Positions 1 through 10,238 of a stretch of 64,000 bases of DNA are shown in pieces. The stretch's first letter is position 1. The number at the start of each line of letters is the position of its first letter. The notes beneath the pieces were generated by a model. That model saw only the letters and a list, made by a program, of their open reading frames with translations, was not told the DNA's origin and did no database searches. Made by a program: the position numbers and the translations under genes. The stretch comes from Ehretia macrophylla (lineage: Eukaryota; Streptophyta; Magnoliopsida; Boraginales; Ehretiaceae), in assembly GCA_037974665.1 (NCBI GenBank), contig CM075767.1:20786840-20850839 (forward strand), in the 5' to 3' direction.

Positions 1-99
1 TAGCATTACTTCCTCTTTTCCCCTCTACATCTCCACGGCCTACACTCCAAATATCGACGCCAATACTACAATAGTCTCCACCTTTCCTTTCCTATTTTC

Positions 100-330
100 C
101 TTGTTTTCTTATCATTTCCGATAACCTACTGACTTGAGCGTCAGAGTGACTTCGGCCGGCACCATGCAAGTGTCCCAAGACTTACGCCGCTTTTCTCGCC
201 TTTTGTCCTTGCAACTTGCTGGTGGCCCAAAATTCTTAATTGTAGATTTTGACGTCTACAGTACATAATGCTGAGAAAATTAGATAAATGATGTATATAT
301 TCACTGTCAATCCTATATAGATTTTCAATA
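100..330 (+). mobile_element. Possible gypsy-type LTR remnant
   Basis: A block around 121-150 reads CTGACTTGAGCGTCAGAGTG, which resembles a block I know from the 3' part of some plant Ty3/gypsy LTRs. It is followed by a more GC-rich stretch than its neighbours (155-230). No termini, target duplication or coding region support it, so this is only a resemblance. The short reading frame on the other strand here has no recognisable domain. Confidence 0.2.
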
Positions 331-749
331 ATCACGTATCACTCTTTTTTAAAAATTATTATCTTGTATTTTCTTGTCAAGAGAGCTACACCCCCGGAAG
401 GATGTAGGAGGGTGAGCCAAGTGTGAGAGTTTTCGTTCTTTTATTAGAAAAAAGATGAATATGAGAGGGTTTAAGACTTTAACAAATAAAATTTTATCGC
501 ACATTCTTTGAAGGTTTTAATAGTTTTTGTCCTAAAAACTGTGAGCGTGTAAGTGTAAAAGAGAGTTTGGATCTTTGTCCGAGCAAAAAATCTATCGCAT
601 TCTTGTCTTATATTGTTTCTATCTCTCCTTTTCTGATCTCCATCAAGATCAATATCTACAAAGGATATGATCAGTAATGAAGTCCTCTCGGAAGAGAAGC
701 TATCTTTTTTTTTTTTTTGCTCTGATTATAGGGAGATGACTTGTCGAGG
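331..749. other. Intergenic, no gene seen
   Basis: AT-rich sequence with an 11-base or longer T run near 707-718. I see no coding frame, RNA gene or repeat that I can name. Confidence 0.5.
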
Positions 750-955
750 CACTTGTTAGATGGTGCGAAGGTTTAGAAATAGTACATAGGAAGAGGGGTA
801 GAGGAAGACCTAAGATGATTTGAACAGAAACACTCAGACGAGACCTTACATGTATGAAGCTGACAGAAGAGACAATTCTAAATAAAATGAATGGTATTGT
901 TTGATCCATATAGCCGATCCCACCTAATAGGACAAGACTCAATTTAGTTTGATTT
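750..955 (+). pseudogene. LINE-type reverse transcriptase C-terminal tail, relic
   Basis: From about 790 the plus strand encodes RGRGRPKM, a stop, TETLRRDL, then a leucine/threonine-rich stretch. After a frameshift it gives HIADPT (about 908-925). This order (a basic RGRGRP turn, an RRDL helix and a terminal HxADP) is the C-terminal tail found at the end of many plant non-LTR retrotransposon RT proteins. No RT core lies upstream, so it is a short dead fragment with at least one stop and one frameshift. The overlapping minus-strand frame (700-1062) is a shadow. Confidence 0.5.
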
Positions 956-1621
956 GATAATGCCATGTTGTAATGATATTTGAACCTCAGGTTCGGCCTT
1001 GGACCCAAAAAAATACTTAATGTTTTCTTTGGAATTTTAGTTACCATTGGAAAAAAAATCACAGGAGAAAGTCAGTGTTCTCCCTGGGATACCATGTTGT
1101 TATTAGGCAAATCTGGACATGATCCGTTGATTATGGGCATTTGGACATGATCAGTTGATTATGAGCATTCACATGTACCATTGTTGATCAATCTGAATAT
1201 AATCATATGATATTCTCATGGGAAAGTCAGCGTTCACATGGCAGAAAATTGGCCTACTACGTACCCAAATAAGTAAAAAATAGAGAGAAGATTGAGGAAA
1301 AAGATTATGAGGAAAACGATTGAGGAAATACTTATTCACAAGTGTTCTAGTCATGCAGGCAAGAAATCCACTAAACATCTGGTGAACAGATTATTCACCA
1401 TAAAATAATCACCATTATTAATTAGATTAATACAAGACTTGTTCAATGGCAAATAATTAATTAGATGATAAGCATCTCTTCCTAATTTAATGAACTCGAA
1501 CATCTTTCTTCTCTTCATGTATATTGCTGCTAATAATCATCTAACTCACAAAGCTAAGAAAACCTTTCATTCCTCTCGTATAGTTTCCGAAAACATTTCT
1601 TTCCTTTTCCCAAAAATTAAT
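956..1621. other. Upstream region of the CNL relic
   Basis: AT-rich sequence containing one 28-bp tandem duplication. The reading frame at 1490 runs into the CNL relic, but residues before the methionine at 1622 do not look like an NLR N-terminus, so 1622 is the better start. I see no convincing TATA box to place. Confidence 0.4.
1114..1169 (+). repeat. 28-bp tandem duplication
   Basis: Two adjacent 28-base copies (1114-1141 and 1142-1169) differ at two positions; each begins TGGACATGATC and ends GAGCATT or GGGCATT. Confidence 0.8.
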
Positions 1622-2048
1622 ATGGCTGTTGAAGCAGCTGTTGGTGTTGTTGTCGAGCATCTATTCAATGAAGTAGTTTCTCTTGCTGCTGAAGAAGTCA
1701 ACCTTGTATTGCATTTCAAGGATGACCTTAAAAGCCTAGCTGGAGAACTTGAGATCATTCAAGCTCTGGTTGTAGATGCTAATGGGAAGGATATTCAGTT
1801 AGGGACCATGCGACTTTGGTTAATGAAACTTAAGGATGTAGTTTCTGATGCTGAGGACGTGTTGGAAGAGTACAAATATGAGATTTTCCGCCTAAAGGTA
1901 GAGATTCCACAAAAGAAATGGGACAAGGTACGCAACTTCTTTTCTCCCATAAAAAAGCTTGCCTTTCGTGTCAAGATGGCTTATATGATTAAGGATATTA
2001 ATCTACGATTGAAAAGTGTCAAAGAACAAGGAATGGGTTATGGGTTAA
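1622..2048 (+). pseudogene. CNL relic: coiled-coil (Rx-N type) domain
   Basis: Starts MAVEAAVGVVVEHLFNEV, the usual RGA-type opening in which a conserved small-residue stretch precedes the four-helix Rx-N bundle. A DAEDVLEEYKYE segment (about residues 79-90) matches the EDVID-like position, here DAEDVLEEY. The domain runs to GMGYGL at 2047, where the MITE cuts it. Removing the MITE and one TAA target copy would keep the frame into the linker before NB-ARC. The start at 1622 is chosen over the ATG at 1490 because family similarity begins here. Confidence 0.85.
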
Positions 2049-2448
2049 GGCTCTGTTTGGTCTAACTGTGAAATTTTAGCTTTTGAACTGTAAAGCTTTT
2101 AGAGTAGAGCTTTTGTTAGAAGTGTTATTGAACAAAAGTCGTTGACTATTTGGCCTGTATTAGGTAATGTTGAACTTTTAAAAATTTTGAGGGTAATATT
2201 GAACTTTAAAAAATTTGGAGGGGTATATTTGAGAAAAAGAAAAAGAAAAACAGTTTCCCGCGTTATATAAAACAGTTTCGCAAAAGCCTTTTTAAAGAAG
2301 CTCCAATTTGGAGTTTTTCATTTTTTAGCTTTTTTCAACTTCAAATTTTACCTAAAAGCACTTTAAAAAATGGGTCAAACTGATTAGTTAAGCTTCTAAA
2401 CCCACAGGAAGTGCTTTTGAGCATCTAAAAGTTAGGTCAAATAGAGCC
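2049..2448. mobile_element. Tourist-like (PIF/Harbinger) MITE inside the CNL relic
   Basis: The 400-bp element begins GGCTCTGTTTGGTCTAAC and ends with GTTAGGTCAAATAGAGCC, whose reverse complement matches the left end at 15 of 18 positions. It is flanked on both sides by TAA (2046-2048 and 2449-2451), the target duplication typical of PIF/Harbinger MITEs. The inside is AT-rich, non-coding and partly self-complementary (AGCTTTT/AAAAGC blocks). It sits within the CNL coding sequence between the coiled coil and NB-ARC. Confidence 0.88.
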
Positions 2449-3398
2449 TAAGTCCTTCTGAGTTTCTAAGTAGAAGTTTAGAAGTTAAAATAAACTGAAT
2501 GACTAGTCCTTGTGTTCAAGAATCAACAATCGTGGGAAGAGATGAGGATGTCATAAAAGTAGTAGACATGCTAGTGAATTCAAAACTTGAAGAAAATTTT
2601 GCGGTCATTGGCATAGTAGGCATGGGCTGGCAAGGCAAGACGACTCTTGCCCAACTTGTCTGCAAACATGATAAAGTGGTGAATCATTTTGAACATAGAA
2701 TATGGATTTGTGTTTCTGAGGATTTCACAGTTGATAGAATCTTAAATGAGATGGTGCAATCTATAACTGGTGAAAATTCTAATTTGACAAAAAGGAAAGC
2801 ATTAATTGAGTAACTTCAAAAAACTTTGAAGGGCAAAAGATATCTTCTTACTCTCGATGATGTATGGAATGAGGATCGAGAAAGATGGGATCGTGTAGAA
2901 AGTGATCTACGAGAGATAGGTGGTTCTAGAGGAACCAAAATCATGGTGACAACACGGGGTGAGAAAGTTGTTTCAACCATGCTTGCCTCACAAATCCATC
3001 GTTTAGGTCAACTGTCAAAAAATGAAAGTTTGACTTTATTTAAGCAAAGAGCATTTGTTGAGGGTGGAGTGGTGAAGACTTCAGAATTTCTGGAGATAGG
3101 TCAAAGGATGGTGAAAAGGTGTGGGGGTGTGTCGTTAGCAATTAAGGTATTGGGAGGTTTGCTTTACTCAAAAAAAGATGTACATGAATGGTTAAGTATA
3201 GAGAAGAGCGATATATGGAGCTCAACCAATAGTCAAGAAGGAGTTCTACCATCCATAAAATTAAGTTACAATCATTTGCCTTCGTTGTCTTTGAGACAAT
3301 GTTTTGCATATTGTTCAATATTTCCAAAGGATACTGTCATGGAAAGAGAAATACTTATACAATTATGGATGGCACACGGATTTCTTAATCCTCCTAAG
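2449..3398 (+). pseudogene. CNL relic: NB-ARC domain
   Basis: After the TGA at 2496 the frame shows CVQESTIVGRDEDV (start of NB-ARC) and a P-loop GMGWQGKTTLAQ. Walker B (kinase 2) is YLLTLDDVW, with the final W typical of non-TIR NLRs. RNBS-B is GTKIMVTTR, the GLPL motif has become GGVSLAIKVL, and RNBS-D is QCFAYCSIFPKD. An in-frame TAA at 2811 splits the domain between RNBS-A and Walker B. The P-loop keeps its lysine and threonine, but the usual second glycine is W. A frameshift near 3396 ends this part just before the winged-helix/MHD region. Confidence 0.88.
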
Positions 3399-4976
3399 TG
3401 AGTCATTTACAAATAGAGGACTTGGGTAATGACTACTTTAATATTCTATTATGGAATTCTTTGTTGCAAGAGCCCACATATGATCACTACAATAAGATTC
3501 GTTCTTGCAAAATGCATGACATTATGCATGATTTTGCATTACAAATATCAAAAGATTATTGCTTCACAATGAAGGTTGGGCAAGATGACAAAGATATTAA
3601 AGTTGTACACTTGTCATTGATTTCTAGTGAAGAGAAAATGGTAGTTATGTCTCAAGAAATTTTCTGAAAGCTTAGAACATTATATCTACCAAGTGGGGTC
3701 ATTGGAAATGAGTTGATAAAATTTGGACACCTTCGAACCTTAATTTTGGAGTGCTATGAAATTGAACAATTGCCTACTTCAATAGGTAGGTTGAAACAAT
3801 TAAGATGCATTGACATAAAGAAGACTAGGATAAAAAAAACTGTCTGTTTCTTATATAAAGCTCTACAATTTGCAAACTCTAAGAGCCAAATTGGAAGAAA
3901 ATTTAGAGATTTTTTTGGGTTCTCTGATCAATTTGAGACATATTGATCTTGGTTATACATATGAGTGCATGCTCGTCGGAATAAGTCACTTGTCTCATCT
4001 CCAAACTTTGCCTTACTTCACTGTGAGTGATAAAATGGGTTGTAAAATTGAAGAGCTAGGTCCTCTAAATAACTTGAGAGGTAGGCTCATTATTCGTGGG
4101 CTTGAGAAGGTGAGAAATGGGGAGGAAGCCCAGAAGGAAAATATATCAGAAAAGTCCAAGGTTGATGATTTACAACTTTGCTGGAGTGACGAGAGAGAGG
4201 CATTGAATTTGAAAGACGAGAATGTTATTGGAAGTCTCAAACCCCACCCATATCTAAAAAGGCTAGGAATTATAAATTTTAAGGGTTCAAGATTTCCATC
4301 TTGGATACGAACGAGCTGCTTAAGAATTTGGTGAAATTCCAGCTATCTGGTTGTGTTTCATGTGAGCAATTCCCACCTCTGGGATACCTTCCATCTTTGC
4401 GCTCATTGAGGATTGTAAAATGTGAGATACCTTCCATCCTTGCATTACCACCTAGATGGCTCGAATTGTGCACGTCACTTGAGGAAATTGAGATTCGCAA
4501 TTGTCCTACTCTTCAAGAAGTAGATGGTTGTGGTATTGAGCGTGTGCCCAATCTTAAAACTTTGGATATTGGTGGATTCTCAGAGGAGCTTGATTATTTT
4601 CCTTGGCCCCATAACACATAAGAAAATGGTGAGCTATATTTTGCCTCTCTGGAGGATCTTGAACTACAAGGGTGGTCAAAACTTACGTATCTGCCAGCGC
4701 AAATTCAGCATCTCCCTTCCTTGAGATCCTTAAGGATATATAAGTTTAAAGAATTAAAGTCTGTACGAGAGTTGTTGGGTAACATCCCATCGCTTCAATC
4801 TCTATATTTTGATGAATGTGAGAATCTGAAGTATATGCCATTTACAGAAGCGATGCAGCGCCTGACCAATCTTCAACATTTATATATTGATTATTGTCCC
4901 CATTTGGAAGAGAGATGCACTAGAGGAAGCGGTCCAGTGGCACAAGATTGCCCATATTCCACACATGCATCTATAA
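3398..4976 (+). pseudogene. CNL relic: MHD region and leucine-rich repeats
   Basis: The frame at 3398 gives [16 protein letters not shown], then [15 protein letters not shown], the MHD motif region (3512-3544). The LRR part follows in four fragments: KLRTLYLP and LPTSIGRLKQLRCIDI (3668-3830), LYNLQTLRAKLEENLEI onward (3840-4300), a GCVSCEQFPPLGYLPSLRSL block (4301-4618), and a last block ending CPHLEERCTRGSGP (4622-4934). The first pair is separated by a slip in an A run, the next by an indel near 4303, and the last by TAA at 4619. A final shift near 4935 hides the usual short C-terminus, which in the third frame would stop at 4974-4976. Confidence 0.85.
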
Positions 4977-6160
4977 GTATAATTTAACCACTGTCTATAT
5001 ATATTCATGTCTATATATATTCATGACTATTTTGTTTGTTATTTCATTTACAACCTTTTTTTTTTTTTTTTTTCCTTTTTCGAGTCCGTGTCCTCTCCAT
5101 TAACTAGAAAACGAAAGGCAGATGATGTTCAATTCATTTGTCTGCTCTTTTTGCGTGCTGCCTCTGCTATCTATGTTCAATGAAATTAGAAAATTTCATT
5201 TGATGTTGAAATTTAAGATTCATTCTTAATCTTTAAAATTTTCAAACTAGCTTCTTTTTAAAAAAAAAAAAATCTTCAAAATAAATTTTAAAACCCATTT
5301 TTCATTTTGAATTTGCAGGTTTACTCCTTATACTGATTATGCTAATGATTTTCTGTTTACTTCATTTCCATTTTTAGTCTCTTTGTGTGCTCTCACTTCG
5401 TTTACATTTTTTTCCCTTTCGAGATGTGTCTTCTCCATTAATTAATTAGAATATGAATGGCAGATGAGTAAACTCTTTGTTATCTTTGTAGTGGTGGCCT
5501 TGCTGCTTGGGCTTGAAAGATCTGAAGTTGTAGGAGCAGTCGGAGTGGTGATTGGTAGATGGGAAGATGGAAGGTTAGGTGAGATGTGAGAATCGATGGC
5601 GGTGGATGGTGGGTGGGTAGCGAATCCGGTGGTTTTCCAAGGGTCATGCGGAGAGAATTTTCTAGAGAAAGAGGTTAGAGAAAGAATTCTATTTGCATGG
5701 GTCTTTGTTATCTTTGTAGTGAAATCAGAAAATTTCACATCATTTTGTTCCAAAGGAATCATAAAATTTATTATAAAATCCTTGTACTACTTTCTTGGTA
5801 TTTAAGTCCTTGCATTTTGAAAAAAGAAAAGAAAGATTAATATATGCACACCCATTTTAGTTGTTCATTTTACTGATATGAAGGCATTATTCTAAACCAA
5901 CTGTAGTTCGTTTACTAATCAATTTCTCAGTTTGAGTCTAGTGAAGTTGAGTACATTATTTAGAGGGCTCAAGTTTTTCCCACTCTAATTACATATCAAA
6001 CTTGCAGGTTTAGTCGATAAATGGGTTTTGAACCACTTAACTTTCAATTGCTGGGTTTGAATCTTGTGGCAAGCAATGAGAAAAAATCCCTTGGTTAGTG
6101 AAGAAAATAATTGACTTTTCTATTTTACTTGTTATTATTTCATACCTTTTGAGATATTTT
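4977..6160. other. 3' flank of the CNL relic, no gene seen
   Basis: AT-rich sequence with an 18-base T run (5056-5073). The two frames near 5442-5805 lie on opposite strands of the same stretch and encode nothing I recognise. It contains one pair of diverged direct repeats. Confidence 0.45.
5077..5130 (+). repeat. Diverged direct repeat, partner at about 5415-5470
   Basis: Both copies run TTTCGAG, GTGTC, TCTCCATTAA, TAGAA and GGCAGATGA in the same order. A second shared stretch (GAAATTAGAAAATTTCA at 5181 and GAAATCAGAAAATTTCA at 5721) suggests an old segmental duplication of several hundred bases just downstream of the CNL relic. Confidence 0.45.
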
Positions 6161-7602
6161 TGTTAGAGTTTATGCCCTAGAAGCCAATTAATTTTAGGAC
6201 ATAATTATTTGTATTATTTATTTATATGTTTCATTTAATAAAAGTTATTTAATGAATGGGTTATTTTATTTAATTTTGATTAAATTATTAATTAATTGTC
6301 CATAGAATCATCATGTGAATTTCTTCTTAAAGGTGTTAAGAATGCATGAGTCAAAATTCACAAACATATGATGAATTATGAAAGATGTCTCTAATCGTAG
6401 AATAATTTAATTGGGCATTGAATTATTCGGTTAAATCAGTCTGCACGTTACTATCCTAGTTAACATGTGATGTTAATGGTAGTGGAGTGATAAGGCTCAT
6501 ATTGTATCAGTAAGTGTGCAATAATTATTGTTGAATAAATTATTGGACTTGACCGTTGGTATATAGATCACATGGTTAGTTAATGATCCATATATTTATG
6601 AACATTTCCTTGGACCTATAGAAGTCATGATCGGCTCATGTATAGGAGGTCGGTTTTGTGGTTGTGTAATAATCTGGTACTACTTATGGATTAGATTAAG
6701 CAAATTGCGGTTGCGACTTTCTATATGTGGAGTCGTGTGATTAATCCCATAAGGATTCGTCCATTTAGGAAGTCCTATGAGATTTAATTAATTACGCAAT
6801 CAAAATCCTTGGCCAAGGTGATTTGCTGGAAAGCGTTCCACGTATTAAGGATTGCTAAATTAATTAAATCAAGTCATATTGGTCAATAATGAGAGTTTGA
6901 CTTTTCTACCATGGCTTGTTTTGACTGAGACAAGGGCGACAAAATGAATAGATCATTTATGTTGAGGTTCGTTTAACCACTTCATTGTTAATTGGGAAAT
7001 TACAATATACTGCTATATGTCACTCGTAATTTGTGGAAATAAATAAATTAAAAGGAGTTTTAATTTATTAATTGAGTTAGTGATTTCCACTGCAAGTTAG
7101 TCTTGAATCCGAAAGGTCACATGCAAGGTCTCAATAATCAATTAGCAAGAAAAGAAATAATTGAATCAGAAAACTGATTTAATTTATTGAATTTTAGGAC
7201 GGGCTAGAAATTAGATTTCTGGTCTGGTTAATTAAATAACCCAATTCCAGGTTTTTGACTGGCCCAAGGACTTGACCTAGTAGGAACAGGGTCTTCCTAT
7301 AAATATATCGTTATGAGAAATCTGTCGGCTAGCACAAAACAGTTTCTCATAATTTTCTTTTCTTTTTAGCTAATTGATTTGGAGAGCTCGCGTGAACTCT
7401 TTTGGAGGCTTTATGCTTGGGAAGCTGCTTCACATTAGAATCTACATCAGATCCGAATCCGCAAGAGGTATTCCGAATCTCCTATTTAATTATGTGATAA
7501 TTAAAGTTGAAATGTGTGTATTAATCGTGAACGGATACCATTTATTATTTTGTTATGCTGCACTAATTTAAAAATTTTAAATTCTTGGTATAGTTCCTAA
7601 CA
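6161..7602 (+). mobile_element. Solo copia LTR, B family
   Basis: Begins TGTTAGAGTTTATGCCCTAG and ends AGTTCCTAACA, flanked by ATTTT on both sides (6156-6160 and 7603-7607). It is 1442 bp, the same length as the 3' LTR of element B. It shares scattered blocks with that LTR: AGCCAATTAATT near the start, GGACTTGACC, and TGCAATCTAATTAA or CGCAATCAAAATCC. No internal region, primer site or purine tract adjoins it. It therefore looks like the product of LTR-LTR recombination. Confidence 0.85.
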
Positions 7603-8716
7603 ATTTTTTTCCACATGATAGATAAATTAGTAATGTGAATAACCTGTTTCATATCTCCTGATGATGGCAATTAGAATATGCTGATCCTACTTTCATTGCC
7701 AACCCTGTTTGGAGTCCAAATCTCATTCTTTGCAAATGTGACGCATCTTATTATTCTGTGCTGATTTTTCTTGGTACTTTCGGAGCTTGATGAATTGGAA
7801 TCGTTCTTGGAGTGGCCGAACAATTGTATTCTTGCATGTTGCGAGCTTTGTATGCCGAAACTTTTCTCTTCTCACTGTTTCAGTCAATAAGGTTTCCTCT
7901 TCAGTCACTGGTGTTTTTATTTGGGCATCTGATTTTTAATTCGGTTTCTTTAGATGGTAAGCTTGAATATTCCAATGAAAGGAATACTTTGTACAATTAA
8001 TGCATTAATGTTCAATTGCTTAACTAAGATTACTTTACCTTTTAATGGATTGGACTTTTGTCTTCTGATTTATTAATCTAAAATACATTTTATAGGTATT
8101 ATTCCATCGAGTTTGACTTTTACTTCCATGGTATGTCTTTCTTAAATCTGTAAAAAGCTCTGCAATTTCATGCGTGCATGATGAAAAAGAATGGTCTATG
8201 TTTCTAGAGTTTCTACCGTTTAGTTTTTCATTTTTAAGCATTTGTATTGTGGATTTAACATTAAATGTATTCGGGGTGAAGCAATAAGAAGATATCTAGT
8301 ATATTGTAATTGGTGGAACGTAGCTGAGATGTACACACTTGAATATTCCTATAGTTAGATCAATGTTTAACCCTGAACCTCCATTGGATCAAAGCTTTTT
8401 TTCACGAGGCAGAGGCAGCAAGGGTGAGTGTTTCACATCGTATCACTCCAAACGCTCGGCTGCCAAAAATGCAAGTATCTTGTACATTTGCAGTTAGGCA
8501 GCAGTGATGAGACTTCTCACAAATTTAGCGGAATGGTTGATTGTGTTCCTTTATTAGAAGTTGAAAGCCACTGATTGTTCCCTTCCCCAAAATGGACCGG
8601 ACGAGATAACTGAACACAAACTAAATCTGTAAGTTTAACTGTCTCCCCTCCGTTACTATCATGATCTATTGTTCACATTCTGCTTCTGTCCCTCTATTTA
8701 CTCTCGTTCTTTATAT

Positions 8717-8757
<41 letters not shown>

Positions 8758-10238
8758 GAAGTCACACCAATATATGGAAGAAGCTGTGCAGCGTTGCTCA
8801 AGATTGCAAACTTCGGGACAAATATGTGAGTTACTCAACATTTTACCTAGTCTTATCTTAAGTGATTCACTATACTCGTAGAAACAGCTTACTCAAAGTA
8901 TAAGGTCTACGTAGGACTCTGTAATAGTCATCATAAAATTCTGAAATTTGTGTGCACTTCAATCTTTTTGTGGGACTGTATAATCTGTTTTTTTGGGCAG
9001 TGTCTTGCTGTTCTTTTAGATAAACCTGCATCTTCATGCTTACTATTTAGTTCAATTGGGAACTTGTGTGTCTTGTACTAATACTTCATTATCTACTTAA
9101 ACATCATCAACCGTTTTCAAGATTCCTATAATTTTCTCTTATCTAGCAAGAGTTTGCATGAAATGTCAATATATTTTCAGTAATCGTCATATTGTCTCTA
9201 TAGGTGTGATGGTCTCTAATGGGTTATGCTAGTGGTAATCACCACTTCATTCGATGTGTTCTCCTACGCTGCCATAGCTAATGCCAAACTTAATCATCTG
9301 GGTTGCAGCTGCAGCAGGATATAGAATGGTTGGTGCGTATCCACTTTTCTTTTCTGATGTACGTATCAATGTGTTGGTTTTCTGCGGATAGCTTGACGTC
9401 CAAAAAGGAACATGGTCATGCTCTCTTTGATGGAAGTACTCATCGAGGATATCTTAGCTTAGTTGGTCTGTTTGCGTCTGTTGTAAAAATGTTTGTTTTC
9501 GTAGTTTTCCTTCAATGAGTATGCTTGCCTATTTAGCAACCAAAAAGAAAAGAAAATCAATTTCTACAACGTTCCTGTCTAACATAGGCTTACACATTTT
9601 CAAGTAAACTATATAGATATTCAAACCACCAGTAATGGGAAGTCCTTTTGGATTCAATTTTTTTCTTCTTCTGCATACATCTTAATTTCCAGGTTTTGGT
9701 TGTATTTTTGGACTTCTGATGCTCTGCAATTTGTTTTTTTACCTCTTTCTTCACCCAGCCCCACCCAATTGCTGTGCTAATGCCATCAATTGTTCTAACA
9801 GACAACTTTATCCTCGTTTGTTCAATTACTAGTATGTTTTGGATCCCTTTATATAAAATAAATTAAATTAAATCAAGTCTTATTCCATTAGATGGTTTGA
9901 ATCCTTGTATTTGAGGTAGCAAAATTTCTAGTAACCAAAAAGCAACATTATTGATAAATGCATATTTGTAGACCTTTTCTCTATAACCAAAAAAGGAGCA
10001 TTTATTACTAAGCTAAGCAAGTACTAAGCTATAAAAGGGGCAAAACCCTTAATTATAGAGAAGCAATCATTTACATTACAATCAACATATAGAGGGAGAT
10101 GATCAATATTCACAATAAAGAGCTAAGACAAGTAGACAAGTAGTTTGGATATATAACACCCACTTCTTGGTGTTGAAATTTCATGTACTTCGATAAGATA
10201 AGTTATAAATGTTATTAATATGAAAAAGATAATACTTC
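7603..10238. other. Intergenic, possibly transcribed, no ORF recognised
   Basis: No reading frame here has a recognisable domain. The stretch is less AT-rich than what follows and has several splice-like sites: GTGAGT at 8424, a TTTGCAG-type acceptor ending 8493, GTAAGT at 8629, GTGCAG ending about 8790 and GTGAGT at 8826. It could hold spliced non-coding exons or decayed host sequence; nothing here decides between them. Confidence 0.3.
8718..8749 (+). repeat. (CT)n microsatellite
   Basis: About 16 perfect CT units followed by TATCTATC. Strand-biased pyrimidine tracts like this are common in plant introns and 5' regions. Confidence 0.9.

Larger units (their letters stand above)
1622..4976 (+). 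pseudogene. CC-NB-LRR (CNL, RGA type) disease resistance pseudogene
   Basis: In an intact gene this would be an intracellular immune receptor: a coiled-coil N-terminal domain, an NB-ARC ATPase switch, then leucine-rich repeats. All three parts are present in order and without a coding intron, as in many RGA-type CNLs. Breaks I can place are: a MITE at 2049-2448; in-frame stops TGA 2496, TAA 2811, TGA 3665 and TAA 4619; and frameshifts near 3396, 3830-3840 (an A run), 4303 and 4935. Between lesions the motifs keep their spacing, so decay is recent compared with the surrounding relics. The original stop is probably TAA at 4974-4976, reached after the last frameshift. I see no other NLR copy in the window. 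Confidence 0.9.

Noticed and set aside
1490-1621. N-terminal extension of the CNL frame from ATG 1490
   Set aside because: Family similarity begins at ATG 1622; the 44 extra residues look like translated leader sequence.
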